Assembly: GCA_964442325.1 (NCBI GenBank)
Contig: CAYTYX010000005.1
Location: 1 to 18,075, forward strand
Length of the DNA: 18,075 bases
Direction: 5' to 3'
DNA from: CAYTYX01 sp964442325
GTDB taxonomy: Bacteria; Patescibacteriota; Saccharimonadia; Saccharimonadales; UBA10212
A program made the position numbers and the translations under genes. The notes beneath the pieces are model-generated. The model had not been told where the DNA came from. It saw only the letters and a list, made by a program, of their open reading frames with translations, and did not search any database. Shown piece after piece: positions 7,495 to 15,150 of this stretch. Position 1 is the first letter of the stretch; each line of letters opens with the position of its first letter.

Positions 7495-7992
7495 ATGAAA
7501 AGAAGCCAGAAAGGTTTCGCATTGCTCGAAGGCTTATTGATTATTGTCGTCCTAGCCGCTGTCGGTTTCGGTGGCTGGTGGGTCTGGCACCGCCATCATA
7601 CAGTTGCCAATGCGAATGTCACGACTTCCACGGCTCCAACTATTCCATCAATATCAATTAAGGAATGGGGTATAAGGCTAACTTTTGCAGATGCCAATAT
7701 GGTGATGTACGACACTCCTGTGTGCGGGTCTCCAAACTGCTCAACCGATCTTAAATTCATAGATTCAGTAACCAGCGTTGACTCGTGTAAGCCAATTCTT
7801 GAAGTTGTCCAAGAAAATGATGGCTCAAAAAACCCATCACCAAACAAGCAAATAAACAAGTCCTCTTACGGATTAAATAAGACGTTTAGCTCAGATCTAG
7901 AAACTGGCTTCGATAACTGTAGTAGTGCGACAAATAATCTGAGAACTCAAATTCGTCAATCTGTGAGCCTAGATTCCATTAGCGCATTGTAG
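7495..7992 (+). CDS. Pilin-like secreted protein with type IV prepilin N-terminus
   Basis: A 165-residue protein. The start MKRSQKGFALLEGLL matches a type IV prepilin signal: a short basic leader, cleavage after Gly of KGF, glutamate at mature position 5 and a hydrophobic helix to about residue 30. The rest is a small Cys-containing domain (VCGSPNCS, DSCK, DNCSS) without recognised similarity. It could be a minor pilin or pseudopilin, or a membrane-anchored exported protein using the same leader. The gene at 13424 is a probable relative: the first ~21 coding bases after the start are nearly identical. The upstream -10 implies leaderless translation. No pilus assembly genes are in the window. 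Confidence 0.7.
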   Translation: MKRSQKGFALLEGLLIIVVLAAVGFGGWWVWHRHHTVANANVTTSTAPTIPSISIKEWGIRLTFADANMVMYDTPVCGSPNCSTDLKFIDSVTSVDSCKPILEVVQENDGSKNPSPNKQINKSSYGLNKTFSSDLETGFDNCSSATNNLRTQIRQSVSLDSISAL

Positions 7993-7994
7993 GC

Positions 7995-8000
7995 TACAAT
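7995..8000 (+). promoter_or_regulatory. -10 element of pcrA
   Basis: TACAAT ends 6 bases before the GTG start at 8007, so the mRNA would begin at about the start codon. No Shine-Dalgarno is present. The -35 is poor. Confidence 0.45.
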
Positions 8001-8006
8001 TGAGTA

Positions 8007-10160
8007 GTGCTAGAAAAACTTTTAGAGGGATTAAACCCGGAGCAGAGGCGGGCTGTCGAGTTAACCGAAGGCCCGCTGCTGATATTAGCCGGCGCCGGTA
8101 GTGGTAAAACCAAAACGCTGACTCACCGGATTGCCTATTTACTGGCCAGCCGCAAAGCCGAACCGCAAAATATTTTAGCAGTGACGTTTACCAATAAGGC
8201 AGCGGCCGAAATGCGCCGCCGAGTCGCTGCCTTGCTTGGTCAAAATGAAAACAACCGCTCGTTTATGCCATTTTTGGGCACCTTTCATTCGGTTTGTGTT
8301 AGGTTGCTGCGCAAAGACGGCCAGGCAATTGGTATACCTAGCAACTTTGTGATTTGGGATGAAGGCGACCGGCTGGCAGCCGTAAAACGAGCGGCCACGG
8401 CGGCGAGCATCGATCCCAAAAAGTTCCCGCCCCGGCTGCTAAGCTCACTCATCAGCAGTGCAAAAAACGAAATGATTAGTCCGGCTGAATATGAAAATAC
8501 CGCGCCCAGCCCGGCTGCCAAGGCAGTGTCAAAAGTTTACCCGCTTTACGAAAAGGCGCTGTCCGACTGCGGGGCACTGGACTTTGACGATTTAATCAAC
8601 CGCACGGTGGGCCTACTTAAAACCAGCCCGGCTGTCTTAAAAAAATGGCAAAGCCAGTTTAAGTATGTACTAGTGGATGAATACCAAGATACCAACGCTG
8701 CTCAGTACCAACTCATAAGACTACTAACCGGACCGGCCAAAAATATCGCTGTTGTGGGTGACGACTGGCAAAGTATCTACTCCTGGCGTGGCGCTGACTA
8801 TCGCAATATTCTAAATTTTGAAAAAGATTTTCCGGGCTGCGCGGTTATAAAACTCGAGCAAAACTACCGCAGCAGCGGCAATATTTTAGCGGCGGCGCAT
8901 AAAGTTATAACTTTGAATTCGCGCCGTAGTGATAAAAAACTTTGGACCGACGCCGAGTCAGGCATCCCGGTCCAAATCCTGCTGGGTGGTAACGAGCGCG
9001 ACGAAGCCGAGCAAATCATTGCCCGCATCCGCGGCGGCGTAGATTCCGGGCAGCGCAAATTCCAGGATTTTGCGATTTTATATCGTACCAATGCCCAGAG
9101 CCGCGCTATAGAAGAAGTGCTGCTCTACCACGGCCTGCCATATAGAATTTTTGGCGGGTTGAGGTTCTACGAAAGGCGCGAAATCAAAGATATTGTGGCC
9201 TACTTACGCTTGCTACACCAGCCCGACGACGAAGCCAGCTTTAACCGGGTTATCAATGTGCCCAGCCGGGCCATTGGCGCTCGCTCGTTGGCCATATTTG
9301 CCGATTGGCAGGCCCGCTCCGAACTAAAATTATCAGCTGCCCTAAATCAAGTTGGCGAATGCGACGGCTTACAGCCACGCGCCAAACAAGGCTTTTCAAA
9401 TCTATCTGCGGCGCTACAAGATTTACGCAAATTTGCTGGTGAGCTAACGCCGGTTGAGCTTTTGGAAAAACTGATTGCCCGGATTGGCTATAACGAGTAT
9501 CTCAACGATGGCACCGTCCAGGGCGAAGCTAGAGTCGAAAACGTTCGCGAACTTTTAAGTGTTGCCCAAGCCTACCAAACCGCCGGCCTGGAAAGTTTTT
9601 TGGAAGAAATCGCACTGGTTAGCGATCTAGATAATGCCAATACTAAAAGCGCCGGCGCCAGCCAAGATGCCATTACGCTGATGACGCTGCATTCCGCCAA
9701 GGGACTGGAATTTTCGGTAGTATTTATAACCGGCCTAGAAGAGACTGTTTTGCCGCACAGCAAAGCACTGTACGACCAGTCCGAAATGGAAGAGGAGCGG
9801 CGGCTAATGTACGTTGGTATGACGCGGGCCAGGGAAGAACTGTACCTGACTTATGCTTTGCAGCGGACACTTTATGGCAGCCGTCTGGCTAACCCGCCCA
9901 GCCGCTTCTTGGCCGACATCGGCGACCTAGCTAGTAATAGCGATTTGTCTGACGCCCAGATTTGGGACTCCTCGCCTAGCCTTACCAGCGAGCCTCGCTA
10001 CGTGCCGGACTTAGAGGTCGGCGACGCTGTCCGCCACAATAATTTTGGCGAAGGCAAAGTGCTGGCGGTAGAAGACGATATTGTAACCGTGCATTTTAAT
10101 TCCGGCGACAATAAAGTCATCAACTTATCATTTGCGCCATTAATCAAGCTTGACGCTTAG
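8007..10160 (+). CDS. pcrA: UvrD/PcrA-family ATP-dependent DNA helicase
   Basis: A 717-residue superfamily 1A 3'-5' helicase acting in DNA repair and in clearing replication or transcription blocks. Motifs run in order: Q motif LNPEQRRAV (9-17), Walker A AGAGSGKT (28-35), Ia AVTFTNKAAAEM, Walker B VDEYQDTN, III VGDDWQSIYSWRGAD, IV EQNYRSS, V LMTLHSAKGLEF and VI EEERRLMYVGMTRA. The C-terminus (GDAVRHNNFGEGKVLAVEDD) resembles the Tudor-like domain of PcrA/UvrD that contacts RNA polymerase. GTG is the start; it sits just after a -10 hexamer, so it is probably leaderless. It is separated from the next gene by a terminator. Confidence 0.96.
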   Translation: MLEKLLEGLNPEQRRAVELTEGPLLILAGAGSGKTKTLTHRIAYLLASRKAEPQNILAVTFTNKAAAEMRRRVAALLGQNENNRSFMPFLGTFHSVCVRLLRKDGQAIGIPSNFVIWDEGDRLAAVKRAATAASIDPKKFPPRLLSSLISSAKNEMISPAEYENTAPSPAAKAVSKVYPLYEKALSDCGALDFDDLINRTVGLLKTSPAVLKKWQSQFKYVLVDEYQDTNAAQYQLIRLLTGPAKNIAVVGDDWQSIYSWRGADYRNILNFEKDFPGCAVIKLEQNYRSSGNILAAAHKVITLNSRRSDKKLWTDAESGIPVQILLGGNERDEAEQIIARIRGGVDSGQRKFQDFAILYRTNAQSRAIEEVLLYHGLPYRIFGGLRFYERREIKDIVAYLRLLHQPDDEASFNRVINVPSRAIGARSLAIFADWQARSELKLSAALNQVGECDGLQPRAKQGFSNLSAALQDLRKFAGELTPVELLEKLIARIGYNEYLNDGTVQGEARVENVRELLSVAQAYQTAGLESFLEEIALVSDLDNANTKSAGASQDAITLMTLHSAKGLEFSVVFITGLEETVLPHSKALYDQSEMEEERRLMYVGMTRAREELYLTYALQRTLYGSRLANPPSRFLADIGDLASNSDLSDAQIWDSSPSLTSEPRYVPDLEVGDAVRHNNFGEGKVLAVEDDIVTVHFNSGDNKVINLSFAPLIKLDA

Positions 10161-10164
10161 GTTT

Positions 10165-10201
10165 CCGACTAGCTCCAAAGGAGTAAATCGGCCATTTTTT
10201 T
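10165..10201 (+). terminator. Intrinsic terminator of pcrA
   Basis: CCGA...TCGG enclosing CTCC-AAA-GGAG is followed by ATTTTTTT. A -10-like TACAAT for the next gene follows immediately at 10204-10209. Confidence 0.6.
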
Positions 10202-10235
10202 GCTACAATAGCTACTGGGCGCCTACACGCTTTTT

Positions 10236-11495
10236 ATGAGATTTTTGCCAAATTTTTCGGGGGTTTACAGGGTTATTACCAGCCCCAGTCGGCTAAGACT
10301 TGGAAGTCGGCCATACTTATTACCTATCGCTGGCTTAGTATTTGGGGCCGGGTTAGTCAGTTTAGTCTTATTTTTTAATAACCGCAACAGCCTGCCCATC
10401 AGCTCGTCGCATGTGGTCTTTATATTCGATAACGGCAAGCGCCAAACAATTGATACCCGTGCGGCCACCGTTGGCGATTTAATCAAAAAACTGCCGCTGG
10501 GCCTGATATCCCAAGACGTTATTGAGCCGGATCCTTCTACGCCAATTATCGAGGACAACTTTAGGATAAATATCTACCGCGCCCGGCCGGTAACTATTGT
10601 AGTTGGCGGCCAAAAATCAGTCGTTCTAACCGGCCAACGCAGCGCCCGTGTAATTGCCGCCTCGGCTGGCCTAAGTGTCTATCCGGAAGACTTAGCAACT
10701 TTTGCTCCAGGCAAAATTAGCCAAGGCGTGCTTGGCGAAGAAGTGGTAGTAAAACGCTCTAAACCAGTCTTTTTAAATCTATATGGCACGCCGCTAAAAC
10801 TCCGCACTCTGGCTACAACCGTGGCTGGCTTGCTGGCTGAAAAACAGATAGTCCTGGCCTCCGGCGATAGTGTCAAGCCTAGCTTGAATACCCGCCTGAC
10901 TTCCAAAACTCAGGTGTTTGTACTGCGCAAGGGCACTAAAATCGAAACCGTCAGTCAGACCATCCCGGCGCCAACCCAAATAGTTAACGATCCAACGCTA
11001 ACGTTCGGTGTCACCGTGGTACGCCAGCCGGGCTCAGCAGGCAAAAGACTAATAACCTACGCGGTATCGACCCAAAATGGTAAAAAAATCCGGACCCAAA
11101 TTCAAGCCGCGATTGTTGAAGATCCGGTTCCACAAGTAGTTGCCCGCGGCACCAATGTTGATATCCCAACCAATAAGACCACCATAATGGCCGATGCCGG
11201 CTTGAGCTCTAGCGACTATGCCTACGCCAACTTTATTGTTAGCCACGAGTCTGGCTGGTGCTACACCAAGTGGCAGGGCCAATACGGCTATTGTCCGGCT
11301 TATCACGGCACGCCCTCGAGTTTTATTGGCTATGGCCTCTGCCAATCAACCCCGGGAAACAAAATGGCCAGTGCTGGCGCCGACTGGGCCTGGAATCCAG
11401 TAACCCAGATGAAGTGGTGCAACGGCTATGCTGAAGGGCGTTATGGCAGCTGGGCAGCAGCTTATAATCACTGGTTCACTTTCCACAGTTGGTAG
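10236..11495 (+). CDS. RpfB-like wall enzyme: DUF348 repeats, G5, lysozyme-fold domain
   Basis: A 419-residue exported protein. A basic N-terminus and one hydrophobic segment (about 27-47) anchor or export it. Two to three DUF348 ubiquitin-like repeats follow (about 58-98, 112-157, 168-215), then a G5 domain (about 230-308). The C-terminal lysozyme-like domain opens with SHESGW, E338 being the expected catalytic glutamate, and includes GYGLCQSTPGNKM and AAAYNHW. Four cysteines (342, 353, 369, 395) could form two disulfides. This order is that of resuscitation-promoting factor RpfB and related transglycosylases that cut peptidoglycan glycan strands. The C-terminal domain may instead be nearer the aggregation-promoting-factor type. 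It is 2 bases upstream of rsmA, as in actinobacterial rpfB-ksgA. Confidence 0.85.
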   Translation: MRFLPNFSGVYRVITSPSRLRLGSRPYLLPIAGLVFGAGLVSLVLFFNNRNSLPISSSHVVFIFDNGKRQTIDTRAATVGDLIKKLPLGLISQDVIEPDPSTPIIEDNFRINIYRARPVTIVVGGQKSVVLTGQRSARVIAASAGLSVYPEDLATFAPGKISQGVLGEEVVVKRSKPVFLNLYGTPLKLRTLATTVAGLLAEKQIVLASGDSVKPSLNTRLTSKTQVFVLRKGTKIETVSQTIPAPTQIVNDPTLTFGVTVVRQPGSAGKRLITYAVSTQNGKKIRTQIQAAIVEDPVPQVVARGTNVDIPTNKTTIMADAGLSSSDYAYANFIVSHESGWCYTKWQGQYGYCPAYHGTPSSFIGYGLCQSTPGNKMASAGADWAWNPVTQMKWCNGYAEGRYGSWAAAYNHWFTFHSW

Positions 11496-11497
11496 TT

Positions 11498-12256
11498 ATG
11501 GACGAAGCTAAAAAATCACTCGGACAGCACTGGCTAAATGACCCAATCAGTCTGCAAGCAATTTGTGATGCTGCCCAAATTAGTCCAACTGACACGGTTT
11601 TAGAAATCGGCCCCGGCCACGGCTCACTTACTAAATATTTGGTTGAAAGGGCAGGTAGGGTAATCGCGATTGAAAAAGACGAAACACTGGCGCCGTTATT
11701 AAAAATGCCTAAGCTCGAAGTAATTGCCGGCGATATATTGAAATTCGACTTTGGCTCACTGCCCCACCCTTATAAAATCGTCGCTAACATTCCTTATTAC
11801 CTAACTTCGTATCTGCTCAGACTACTGGGCGAAACCGCCAATATGCCCGAGCTAGCAGCGTTATTGGTTCAAAAAGAAGTAGCCGAGCGGGTTTGTGCTG
11901 AGCCAGGGCAGATGAGCTTGCTGGCGGTTAGCGTGCAGCTTCACTACCAGCCAAGTTTAGGGCAGGTAGTACCGGCACGCTTGTTTGTACCGCCACCCAA
12001 AGTTGATTCGCAGGTCCTATTGCTGCATAGGCGCACAGAGCCATTGTTCCGAGATCTAGATAAAGACAAGTTTTTCAAGGTTGTAAAAGCCGGTTTCTCC
12101 GAAAAGCGCAAAAAGTTGCGCAGCTCGCTGGCCGGGGGACTCGGCCTATCCAAAGACGCAGCCGATACGCTACTTACCAAAGCTGGTATTAGCGGCGACT
12201 TACGCGCCCAAAACCTCTCTCTGGCTGATTGGCACAAACTCTACCAAGCCCTATAA
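11498..12256 (+). CDS. rsmA: 16S rRNA (adenine1518-N6/adenine1519-N6)-dimethyltransferase
   Basis: Dimethylates two adjacent adenines in the 3' hairpin of 16S rRNA late in small-subunit assembly. The 252-residue protein shows the N-terminal KKSLGQHWL, the SAM-binding motif I VLEIGPGHGSLT (about 34-45), the acidic IEKD, and the catalytic motif NIPYYLTS (97-104), then VQKEVAER and the C-terminal helical domain. The ATG at 11498 is 2 bases after the stop of the RpfB-like gene, so translation is probably coupled; the in-frame TTG at 11489 is a less likely start. Usual length. Also called ksgA. Confidence 0.96.
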   Translation: MDEAKKSLGQHWLNDPISLQAICDAAQISPTDTVLEIGPGHGSLTKYLVERAGRVIAIEKDETLAPLLKMPKLEVIAGDILKFDFGSLPHPYKIVANIPYYLTSYLLRLLGETANMPELAALLVQKEVAERVCAEPGQMSLLAVSVQLHYQPSLGQVVPARLFVPPPKVDSQVLLLHRRTEPLFRDLDKDKFFKVVKAGFSEKRKKLRSSLAGGLGLSKDAADTLLTKAGISGDLRAQNLSLADWHKLYQAL

Positions 12257-12273
12257 ATTTAGCAAGCGAGTCT

Positions 12274-12355
12274 TTTAGCCAAAGTTGGGTCAAGCGAAGT
12301 GCAACCGGAGTAACCAACTGGATTACTCCGCGTGTAACGCACAACTTTGGTTAAA
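12274..12355. other. Branched, cloverleaf-like inverted repeat of unknown role
   Basis: A 14-bp stem (12274-12287 with 12342-12355, one G-U) closes a region with an inner perfect 8-bp hairpin CGGAGTAA/TTACTCCG (12306-12313/12323-12330) and a small GCGT-GTA-ACGC hairpin (about 12329-12340). No T-run follows on the + strand. It lies between rsmA and the marR promoter. It could be a mRNA 3'-end structure, a small RNA or a recombination or operator site. It is not a tRNA: there is no T arm and no CCA end. Confidence 0.4.
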
Positions 12356-12385
12356 TGCACGAGCGTTATTCCCTAACCTAGATAC

Positions 12386-12415
12386 TTGACTTGTTAAGCA
12401 TCTACCTACTATACT
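12386..12415 (+). promoter_or_regulatory. Promoter of the marR-type gene
   Basis: TTGACT (12386-12391), an 18-base spacer and TATACT (12410-12415), with the ATG at 12427. A TGAGGT just upstream could serve as a weak ribosome site. Confidence 0.6.
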
Positions 12416-12426
12416 GAGGTCCATAT

Positions 12427-12861
12427 ATGAAAGACGCCAAACATAACACCGGCAGTGATCCGCTAGCTCCCCTGCACCGCTTAGAGTTTATTTTACAACA
12501 TAAAGCCGATCAACTACTGCGAGCCCAGCTTGGGGTAGGCTTTGGCCAAATGCGGATTATGGAAGAGTTGAGCCCAACCAAAGCCTGTTCCCAGCGCCAA
12601 TTGGCTTCCAAGCTATATCAGACCGAGTCCAACATCAGTAGGCAATTGCGCCTGCTCGAAGCGAAAGAACTAGTAAACATAGCCCGCAATCCGGGCGATA
12701 AGCGCCAGCGCCAAGTTACCCTTACAAATAAGGGGACGCAAACTTACACTAAAGCCCAAAAAATCCTAGCCGACTTGCACAAACAGACCATTGCTAAGCT
12801 AGACTATCGCGACGTTTTTAATTTCGGTGAAACCGCCGCTAAACTCTTAAAAAGTCTTTAG
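12427..12861 (+). CDS. MarR-family transcriptional regulator
   Basis: A 144-residue winged helix-turn-helix protein. The N-terminal dimerisation helix is followed by the DNA-binding domain CSQRQLASKLYQTESNISRQ with its recognition helix, then LRLLEAKELVNIARNPGDKRQRQVTLT (shortened: the wing, with the family D-x-R motif as DKRQRQ). The C-terminal helix completes the dimer interface. MarR proteins usually repress their own and neighbouring genes and release on binding small phenolic or oxidised ligands. The target here is unknown. The neighbours are rsmA and tmRNA, with no obvious efflux pump. Confidence 0.88.
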   Translation: MKDAKHNTGSDPLAPLHRLEFILQHKADQLLRAQLGVGFGQMRIMEELSPTKACSQRQLASKLYQTESNISRQLRLLEAKELVNIARNPGDKRQRQVTLTNKGTQTYTKAQKILADLHKQTIAKLDYRDVFNFGETAAKLLKSL

Positions 12862-12906
12862 CCTCACCGCCCGTTATTAATTTGACTAGAATATATAATT
12901 ATTGTA

Positions 12907-12935
12907 TTGATTTACTTCTAACAGATTGGTATAAT
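12907..12935 (+). promoter_or_regulatory. Promoter of tmRNA
   Basis: TTGATT (12907-12912), a 17-base spacer and a consensus TATAAT (12930-12935), placed 8 bases before the tmRNA 5' end. Confidence 0.8.
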
Positions 12936-12943
12936 GTAGCTAC

Positions 12944-13353
12944 GGGGCTGAATTTTAAGCTCGACGATAGGACTTTAACAATCTTGGTGGCAGGTCGGTT
13001 CGCACTGCACGTTAGCCGGTGCAAACCATTAGATGCAAAAACATCTTTTCGTGAAAAAGTTGCTGATTTCGTGAATTCGTTCCGAGTTCAGCGCAATTTC
13101 GCACTAGCTACAGCTTAAATCGCTTGTAGCCGCGCTTTTGGTGACTTCAGATAGTCAATAAGCGTGTCATATCATCTGAATGCTCTAAATTGGAGTGGCT
13201 CGCTCCAGTTTAGCCATAGATTTTAATGAGCTTTAGCCAAGTTGCTTTGGACTGTTTTTATAACTTGGTTTAAGAAATTTTAAGCAGTCTAAGCCTGTAG
13301 TCATCAAGTTTGTTTCCAATCGGACCCGGGGGCAGTACCCGGCAGCTCCACCA
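12944..13353 (+). ncRNA. ssrA: Transfer-messenger RNA (tmRNA)
   Basis: Rescues stalled ribosomes with SmpB by adding a degradation tag. The 5' end GGGGCTGA pairs with CAGCTCC before an encoded ACCA (13350-13353), and a CTCGACGATAGG segment corresponds to the usual TTCGACGG. The tag frame runs 13035-13118: GCA resume codon, 27 residues starting AKTSFREK and ending NFALATA, then TAA. Pseudoknot-like inverted repeats follow. Odd points: the T arm (CCGGG/CCCGG, 13326-13342) carries the loop GGCAGTA where TTCGANT is expected, and the tag ends ATA rather than LAA. A longer open frame covering this region (12882-13118) is only the tag read from an upstream ATG. The promoter and terminator are both clear. 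Confidence 0.93.
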
Positions 13354-13358
13354 AAAAT

Positions 13359-13387
13359 GCATCAGCAAGAAGCTGGTGCTTTTTTTG
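13359..13387 (+). terminator. Intrinsic terminator of tmRNA
   Basis: GCATCAGC (13359-13366) pairs with GCTGGTGC (13372-13379), one G-U, and is followed by seven T. The same structure recurs at 15124-15149. Confidence 0.85.
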
Positions 13388-13388
13388 T

Positions 13389-13417
13389 TTGTACAAATCT
13401 TAGGTCTAGCTTATGCT
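13389..13417 (+). promoter_or_regulatory. Promoter giving a leaderless start for the 13424 gene
   Basis: TTGTAC (13389-13394), a 17-base spacer and TATGCT (13412-13417), which ends 6 bases before the ATG. No ribosome-binding site is possible in such a short leader. Confidence 0.6.
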
Positions 13418-13423
13418 TAATTT

Positions 13424-14245
13424 ATGACAAGAAACCAGAAAGGTTTCACCCATGTCGTAGCTTTACTATTAGCACTAGTTATCACCGTCGTTGCCGGTAC
13501 TGGCTACTATGTTTGGCATACTCAACACGAAACAAAGGCAACTACAACAACTGCGACGACAACTAAATCGACGACCGCCGTACCCAGCAAGAAGTCTACA
13601 ATACCAACAATCCCTTCCAATAAATATACTCTGGTGACCTATAGCAGCATAAGTAATGATTTCTCAGTACTTGTACCAAAATATATATATGATTATTATG
13701 GCGGATGCACAAAACAGCCCGATTCATATCGTCCTCAAAATAAGTGGGTTCCGTCAGCAGTTTATGAAGTGGGCGAAGCAGTTTATATTACAGATTCGTA
13801 CTACTACCAGCTGGGCGGTGAGGTTGATTCTGGCGGTGTGGCCAATTTTAAGACTTGCATCAAGGCAGAAAACAGTTTTAAAAATACAGACGACCGAATT
13901 AATCATACAGATTTAAACTACACGCCATTTGAGGTGTTGCCGCTATATATTGGTTCTGCCTCAAATACCACTGATATAAACGCCTTTTTACAGCGCAATA
14001 TTTGGACTAACTATAAGGTCGCCAAACTTACTAAAGTATCTGGCAAAGATTATCAGGAAGTAGAGTTAGGCTTGGTGAATCCAAATGACTTTATGGGTCA
14101 AGGACGTACAGTAATACGATACTATCCATCTAAAAAGAAGGTTATAGCTTGGGATATTGGACAATACAACCACTATGTTAATCCTTCAGGCAATAACAGC
14201 CCCGATTATACTGGCCAGATGATAGATAGCTTCAAGTTCAATTAA
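13424..14245 (+). CDS. Pilin-like exported protein, QKGF family
   Basis: A 273-residue protein. MTRNQKGFTHVVALLLALVI resembles a prepilin leader (basic start, Gly-Phe cleavage site, hydrophobic helix to about residue 30), but it lacks the glutamate at mature position 5, so processing or assembly as a pilin is doubtful. A Thr-rich linker (about 38-60) leads to an extracytoplasmic domain rich in Tyr, Asn and Asp, with KYIYDYYGGCTKQ and ITDSYYYQLGG among its features; no family recognised. Its start is close in sequence to that of the gene at 7495, suggesting a shared leader module. It lies just after tmRNA, inside the possible island, and is probably leaderless. Confidence 0.7.
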   Translation: MTRNQKGFTHVVALLLALVITVVAGTGYYVWHTQHETKATTTTATTTKSTTAVPSKKSTIPTIPSNKYTLVTYSSISNDFSVLVPKYIYDYYGGCTKQPDSYRPQNKWVPSAVYEVGEAVYITDSYYYQLGGEVDSGGVANFKTCIKAENSFKNTDDRINHTDLNYTPFEVLPLYIGSASNTTDINAFLQRNIWTNYKVAKLTKVSGKDYQEVELGLVNPNDFMGQGRTVIRYYPSKKKVIAWDIGQYNHYVNPSGNNSPDYTGQMIDSFKFN

Positions 14246-14350
14246 ACTTATTTAGGTTGGCCAGCAAGCTCGTGGTGCATATAAATGTGTATTTAATATT
14301 CTGTTTCTACTAATCCCTCTGATACTCCACCCACTCATCTGTTTTGGAGG

Positions 14351-14890
14351 TTATTTTCGTGTATCAGGTAGTTGAAAGCTGAACTCTAAAATAGCTTGAT
14401 TATTGCCAGGAGATTTTTCTTGGCCGTAATTTTTAACGCCACATTCTAGAGCTACTTGGTCGGTACCTAACGCTATTCGAACATCAAGTGTTTTGCCATC
14501 ATCATTAGCAGCTAAGTAGGTAGAGTCAGTATAGCCAGCAAGACCTTTTAAATCCGAGTACATTTTAGAATCTGGCTTCAAATCATAGCCAGCCTTGGCT
14601 CCTGTAGTGATAATTTGCGATTCCAGGTTTGTGGAGTTAGCTGTAGAGTAGTAGGCCGTATACCAAGGAGTTGAGTTATCTATGCCATGTCCGCTATCAC
14701 CATTATCGCAGAGTTTTGTTGCACCTAATGACCCCAGAGTTGCCTTGAATGGCTGGAACTCTTGCTTAGCTTTGTTTGAGCTGAATACACTGATAGAAAT
14801 AAAGGCCCAAACAATCCCTAGAAGAATCAATGACCCCACGCCAATGATAGTGTAAAGACCAATCTTTTTAGCTTTCGGAGAAATTAGCAT
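14351..14890 (-). CDS. Membrane-anchored hypothetical protein
   Basis: A 179-residue protein of unknown function. The N-terminus is short and basic (SPKAKKIG), then one hydrophobic helix at about 11-35. The remaining ~140 residues form an extracytoplasmic domain with two cysteines (KLCDNGDSG and ALECGVKNYG), which could pair. The gene opposes the 13424 gene; both lie between the tmRNA end repeats. A minus-strand TATAAT (14907-14902) ends 11 bases before the ATG. Near-identical 18-base sequences lie beyond each end of the gene (14322-14339 and 15030-15047). No terminator is clear between the two converging genes (14246-14350). Confidence 0.65.
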   Translation of the reverse strand: MLISPKAKKIGLYTIIGVGSLILLGIVWAFISISVFSSNKAKQEFQPFKATLGSLGATKLCDNGDSGHGIDNSTPWYTAYYSTANSTNLESQIITTGAKAGYDLKPDSKMYSDLKGLAGYTDSTYLAANDDGKTLDVRIALGTDQVALECGVKNYGQEKSPGNNQAILEFSFQLPDTRK

Positions 14891-14901
14891 CTGATAGATA
14901 T

Positions 14902-14907
14902 ATTATA
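14902..14907 (-). promoter_or_regulatory. -10 element of the minus-strand membrane protein gene
   Basis: On the minus strand TATAAT, placed 11 bases before the start codon at 14890. The -35 is unclear. The stretch from 14908 to 15109 holds no gene that I can support. Confidence 0.45.
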
Positions 14908-15123
14908 TTTCCCCTAGGGTATTTATCTAGTTGATTTCCATCTCTATAGCTACCCGTCCATATCCTCACCCATAGAGGGCGTATCCCCCCAGGGACTTAC
15001 CAACCCCTTAGACTGCTCTTTCTCCCCTAATACTCTACCCATTCATCCTAGAGTAAATACCGCCATCTTCTTATTTCTTCAAAGATGAGGGGTGCATTAT
15101 TTTCGAGGTGCTCCACAAAAAAT

Positions 15124-15150
15124 GCATCAGCACCCACTGGTGCTTTTTTG
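15124..15150. terminator. Second copy of the tmRNA-type terminator, bidirectional
   Basis: GCATCAG (15124-15130) pairs with CTGGTGC (15137-15143), followed by six T on the + strand and by a T-run on the minus strand (AAAAAA at 15116-15121). It probably now ends the minus-strand gene at 15157. Confidence 0.7.

Noticed and set aside
12882..13118. A 78-residue protein gene before the tmRNA 3' half
   Set aside because: Its last 27 codons are the tmRNA tag and its start precedes the tmRNA promoter's -10; it is not a separate gene.
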